From assembly GCF_945859705.1 (NCBI RefSeq), contig NC_079135.1:31483679-31547678 (forward strand): a DNA stretch of 64,000 bases, written 5' to 3'. The notes beneath the pieces were generated by a model. That model saw only the letters and a program-made list of their open reading frames with translations, made no database searches and was not told where the DNA came from. The position numbers were made by a program, and so were the translations under genes. Source of the stretch: Episyrphus balteatus (lineage: Eukaryota; Arthropoda; Insecta; Diptera; Syrphidae). Below are positions 60,072 through 64,000 of this stretch, in pieces (within the stretch, counting starts at the first letter, position 1; each line of letters starts with the position of its first letter).

Positions 60072-60262
60072 GTTACCGCATAACTTTCCACAGAGTCAAT
60101 CAATTTTGATAATTCTTTTTGTATTGGAAAGCTGGCTGGCTGCAGTTGGGTCCCATTTCAATTTCGTTTAGTTAAAGCCATAGGAACTATTAAAAAAACC
60201 ATAAAACCCCGTTTTGAATCATGGAAGTCTGTTTTGTTTTTTTGATAAAAATGATTATTCTG
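60001..60262 (-). repeat. Dispersed repeat, copy B (inverted to copy A)
   Basis: Opens ACCGACTTCCAAAAAGGAGG and continues as the diverged inverse of the repeat at 56110-56349, including a roughly 30-base T run (60037-60066). Different A/T-run lengths and many substitutions make it an old copy. Confidence 0.75.
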
Positions 60263-60629
60263 TAAATGAAAAAAAAAAAATTGTTAAGCAAAAAAAATAC
60301 TAAACTTATTAAACTTAACCTGCTGCCAGGTTTTCTCAAAAACAATACAATCTATGCGCAAATTATTTTTTAACTTTGTTATGTTGTTCAAAAACAAATT
60401 GTGAAACTTTTTAACTTCGAAATATAAATAAGCCCATGGATAGGAATAGCAAAAACACTTAGATTATGGATATCTGAAGACTCAAAAAATATATCAACTC
60501 AATATAAATGCATCAGCAACAAAGATTTTTTAAGAAAGGTCTAAGAATTAAGTTGTTACCTGTAGTATTCAGAAAGTATTTTTTGTTAACATGAGTCAGG
60601 GTATAATAAAATATACACAGCCACACAAA

Positions 60630-61140
60630 AAAAAAGTTCTGACCTGGGGTTGCGACTATTATTTTCATATAGTTTTTGGGTCGCTGAACCCGAATCCGAA
60701 GTTTTTTTTTTGAAATATTCTCAAAAAAAAAAATGTCAAAACAAATAAAAAAAGTTCTTATCTGACATTTTTTGAGGATATCTCAAAAACCTGACGTGAT
60801 ACGTCAAAATAAACTTTGGATTCGGTTTAAGCCACCCAAAAAACATATGACTAACATATTCACACCCCCAGATAAGAACTTTTGTTTTTTTTTGGTTTTG
60901 ACATTTTTTTAAAGATATCTCAGAAACCTGAAGTGATAGAGCAAAATTAACTTCGAATCTGGATCCAGCAACCCAAAAACTATATGATTAACATATTCGT
61001 ACATCCAGATCAGAGAAAAAACAATTTTTTTTTTCGTGATATTTTTTGATGTTATCTCGAAAACCTGACTTGATGGGGCAAAACAGACTTCGGATTGGGT
61101 TTCAGGGAACCGAATACATATATTGCATATGTTTATACTT
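60630..61140. repeat. Degenerate tandem/inverted repeat block, about 150-bp unit
   Basis: The words GATATCTCAAAAACCTGACG, CTTTGGATTCGG, CACCCAAAAAACATATGA and CAGATAAGAAC recur about every 130-150 bases between 60770 and 61130; the first unit (60630-60720) is in opposite orientation. No coding. Confidence 0.65.
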
Positions 61141-62929
61141 TGTAATAGCTAATAATATTAATTAGTAGTGTTTTAATTTTAAAAATGATTTACTACTAAA
61201 ATCTATTGTCTAATGGCATTTTATTCCATATTATTTCTTATAGTACAAAGTAACAACAATTAAATCTAAAAAAAAAAGCTGCACAAAACCCAATTAAGTA
61301 GCCAATTGAAATGAGCACCTTTAATCTCTACCGCACCATAAGGTCAATAACGGGCTCAAAATCCAAAAGCTAATGGGCATGGGCACATTATTGGTGAAGG
61401 TTTCAATGCTCTCAAGTCTTAAGATCTCTGCTTGAACTCAAAGTTTTGTTATGAATATGGATAAACTAAAGAAAAAAAAAAAAAAAACAATAAAAATTAT
61501 TTTTGTTTGGAATTCCATCTGTCACACTTTGACTGCCTGCTATTATTGCAGCTTATTCTCAATAGTACTACACTTTTTTTTTGTGTGTCATTGAATCATG
61601 TCATTACACTTTGCGTTTGCCTGTCATATATCCGATCAACCACACAACATATAAATGCAAACAAATGAGCAAAACCGCAAAAGATATAGGTATAATAAAA
61701 TCACTAATTATTATGAATTGGCGTGGTTAACACATTTTTATGTCATACCTACTTCACTCTCACACTTTGTACGAGCTCTTAGAATGACGTTTCGATTGAG
61801 GACAGTGCGTTGATCAGAGATCGGATATTTTTATACAATAATTGTACTAGAGATCTAGGAAAAGAAAATGACCCATGTCAATTTTTAACTTTTGAATTTC
61901 TGGGGTATAGATCAAAGTTAATCGAGTTTTTGAAGAATTTTTCTCTTAGTAAGGTTTGTTTTAGAGTACGAGATCAATCCAATTATTGAGTTAACTCACT
62001 TTATTTTTCCAACTAAATAAGAAACTCCGAGTAATCTTAACAAATTTGGTATGTTATTGCTTACAGATATACTTTCTGTGAAAAAGTAACTATCGAAAAG
62101 TTTTGGAAATTTCACCTCATAGGGGAATTTTCAAGAGTTAACTCGAGTTTAACTTGTTTACAGAATTAACTATGACTTAAACATCGATCCAAAACTATCA
62201 ACAAAAGATTGATATTTGTCTAATCACCCCTTTTGGCTTTGTAATGTAATGAACAAGTTTAAAATTTTAATAGTTCTAAAATCCGAACCCTAATGCCAGA
62301 TTTATACTTTAAACAATTTTAACTGATATGCAGTCATCTGGCTGCAGCTTCCCTTTCAGTAGAAGTTCTTAGTTCCAAGTTCCGAAGCACATCCCCTCCC
62401 TTCTCCCTTCGTGGCGCATCATATTTATTTATGAACTCTTAATAAATTAATTTTGAAAAATTTTCCGAATCCCAATGATTTTTTTATTTTGTTCTCGTTT
62501 GTATTACGAATGAATACGAAGAAACATCACACGCTTTGTTGCATGAATGAGTCCATAATATGTAACTGCATCAAGAAGACAGTGCGATGCTTCACATTCA
62601 TATTGGGTCAGCTGTAATTTAAACGCCATAAAGTTCAATTATTGTAGAAAATTTACCACCCAAGAATGGTGACAATGCATTTATGTTGCCATTGGATTGA
62701 ATTGGTGCGATGGCATTGTGAGATGGGAAATCATGAGGATTTTTTTTTTAAGCTTGATTTTTTAAAAACGACAATATCTATTCAACGATTGTAATTTAAA
62801 TCATTTTGTGGATTGAAAAAAAAAAAGTGGTGGAGATTTCAATTTTTAAATTAATGATGGTATCTACTTGTAATGAGTTAAAATATTGAGAGTTATACAG
62901 TTAAAGAGATTTTATTTAAACCCTACAAA

Positions 62930-63185
62930 AACAAAAAGCTAGTAGGACACAAAATAGACCCTTGAGGTACATCAGCAATTACTTTATGGTTATAAAAGGT
63001 ATTAAACTTGATCCAATACGACTTTTTTGAGACGTCAAAAAAGTAGTTTCTAATCCAACAAAGCAGAAAATCACTGGGAACGAATACGCGCCTTTTCGAC
63101 AAGATATAGCTTGATGCTAAACTCGGTCATACGTTTTTGCAATATCCTATCCAGGTTAATCATTTTACAGCGAATAATAAATTCA
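62930..63185 (-). pseudogene. Second LINE reverse-transcriptase remnant
   Basis: The minus strand reads WIRNYFFDVSKKSYWIKFNT and DVPQGSILCPTSFLF, matching the SYL..R...V / GVPQGSILGPLLF block of jockey-like RT. Upstream, a shifted frame (YDRV, stop, HQA) resembles the FDRVxH motif A. Stops and frame changes mark it as dead. Confidence 0.7.
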
Positions 63186-63904
63186 TATCAATATTTGATA
63201 GAAAAATCCAAAGAACGTGAACTTAAGAATATTATTTTTTGATTATCCAATTGTGCAACTTTATTTTACATGACATCACGAATGCACTTAATGATGAGCT
63301 ATAGTAATCATAAACAATAAAAGTTATTGGCTAATTTTCTATTGCAAACTTGATGCTTGATGTAAATTTCCCATGATTAAGATCGAGTTAGCAATGAATT
63401 CGAAAAAAAATAAATGATAAATCTTAATGAAATTTTTAACACACAAAATTAGCTTTAAGCAGGTATCACTTTGTTCTTGCCGCTTTTGTGATGAATAGAT
63501 AGAAAGATCAATGGAATTTTAATGTGATTCACAAAATCAAATCATAATATCTTTAAATTTTAATTCACTTCACACGGTTGATTATATTCGATAAAAAATT
63601 GCTTTTAAAACGTTGAATAGAAAAGATTTAAAACACAAATAATGCAGATTAAAATATAAACTGTGTCATCATCATCATTCAATGGTCATCACGTAATAGA
63701 AAAAAAAAAATTAAAAATAAAAACACACAACAAATAAATCTTCGTTTTGATGTGCAAATTTTTTTGTATTTTTCTAAAAAAATTCGTTCAAATCTTAATC
63801 ATTAATTTACCAATCAAGGTCGCTGCAGGGCAATATCCCAAATAGATTTTTTTTGTATAAAAAATATAAAATAAAAACAAATAAACCAAAACCACGCATA
63901 GGTA

Positions 63905-64000
63905 GAAGGTAGGTACATTAACATTTCAACTTCATCCAAAATGACATGACGTTTTGAATCAAAGTTATAAGCCCACACGTCTTCGGAGTCAATGTCGTTC
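63905..64000 (-). other. Possible coding exon at the right edge
   Basis: Reading the minus strand from the window end gives an open segment NDIDSEDVWAYNFDSKRHVI then LDEVEM, with possible donors (GTTAAT, GTACCT) just after it. The codon use looks more protein-like than its surroundings. No family is recognised; it could belong to an upstream gene or an upstream form3 exon. Confidence 0.25.

Overview
The window is nuclear DNA from an insect, most likely a fly (Diptera). Genes have GT-AG introns, non-coding DNA is very AT-rich with long A/T runs, and the three host genes are recognisable fly orthologues: cytosolic Hsp90 (Hsp83), male-specific lethal 3 (msl-3) and an INF2-class formin (formin3/form3). 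Nothing points to bacterial DNA, CRISPR or an organelle.

Layout. 1-2803 (+): 3' part of Hsp83, entering the window mid-gene, with one intron inside the coding sequence. 3174-10923: transposon cluster with several foldback MITEs (one family flanked by TTAA) and a complete Ty1/copia retrotransposon (5436-10046) with two identical 196-bp LTRs and a perfect 5-bp target duplication; it interrupts a MITE. Next to it is a degenerate GC-rich inverted-repeat element carrying a younger 387-bp MITE with a 9-bp target duplication. 11304-16737 (+): msl-3, eight coding exons, 501 codons, several hairpin MITEs in its introns. 16738-19697: gene-poor convergent interval. 19698-46138 (-): form3, sixteen coding exons assembled here into one open frame of 1682 codons (partial DID, FH1, FH2, long Ser-rich tail). 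46293-64000: no confident gene; LINE reverse-transcriptase remnants, a dispersed repeat in two orientations, MITEs and a GC-richer island near 58.4 kb that may be a promoter or 5' exon.

The most striking structure is in the 8.4-kb form3 intron between 22888 and 31247. It holds a 6,960-bp foldback transposon (23120-30079) with near-identical arms of about 3 kb, a 900-bp centre and a perfect 9-bp target duplication. The outer part of each arm is built from several units bordered by a 20-bp motif. The centre carries a tRNA-Ser-like fragment at the right arm boundary and a diverged copy of arm sequence. Transcribed as part of form3 pre-mRNA, it would fold into a roughly 3-kb hairpin.

The host genes are not a functional pathway: Hsp83 is a chaperone, msl-3 acts in X-chromosome dosage compensation, and form3 nucleates and severs actin. 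Exon borders were set by eye from splice signals, reading phase and family conservation.
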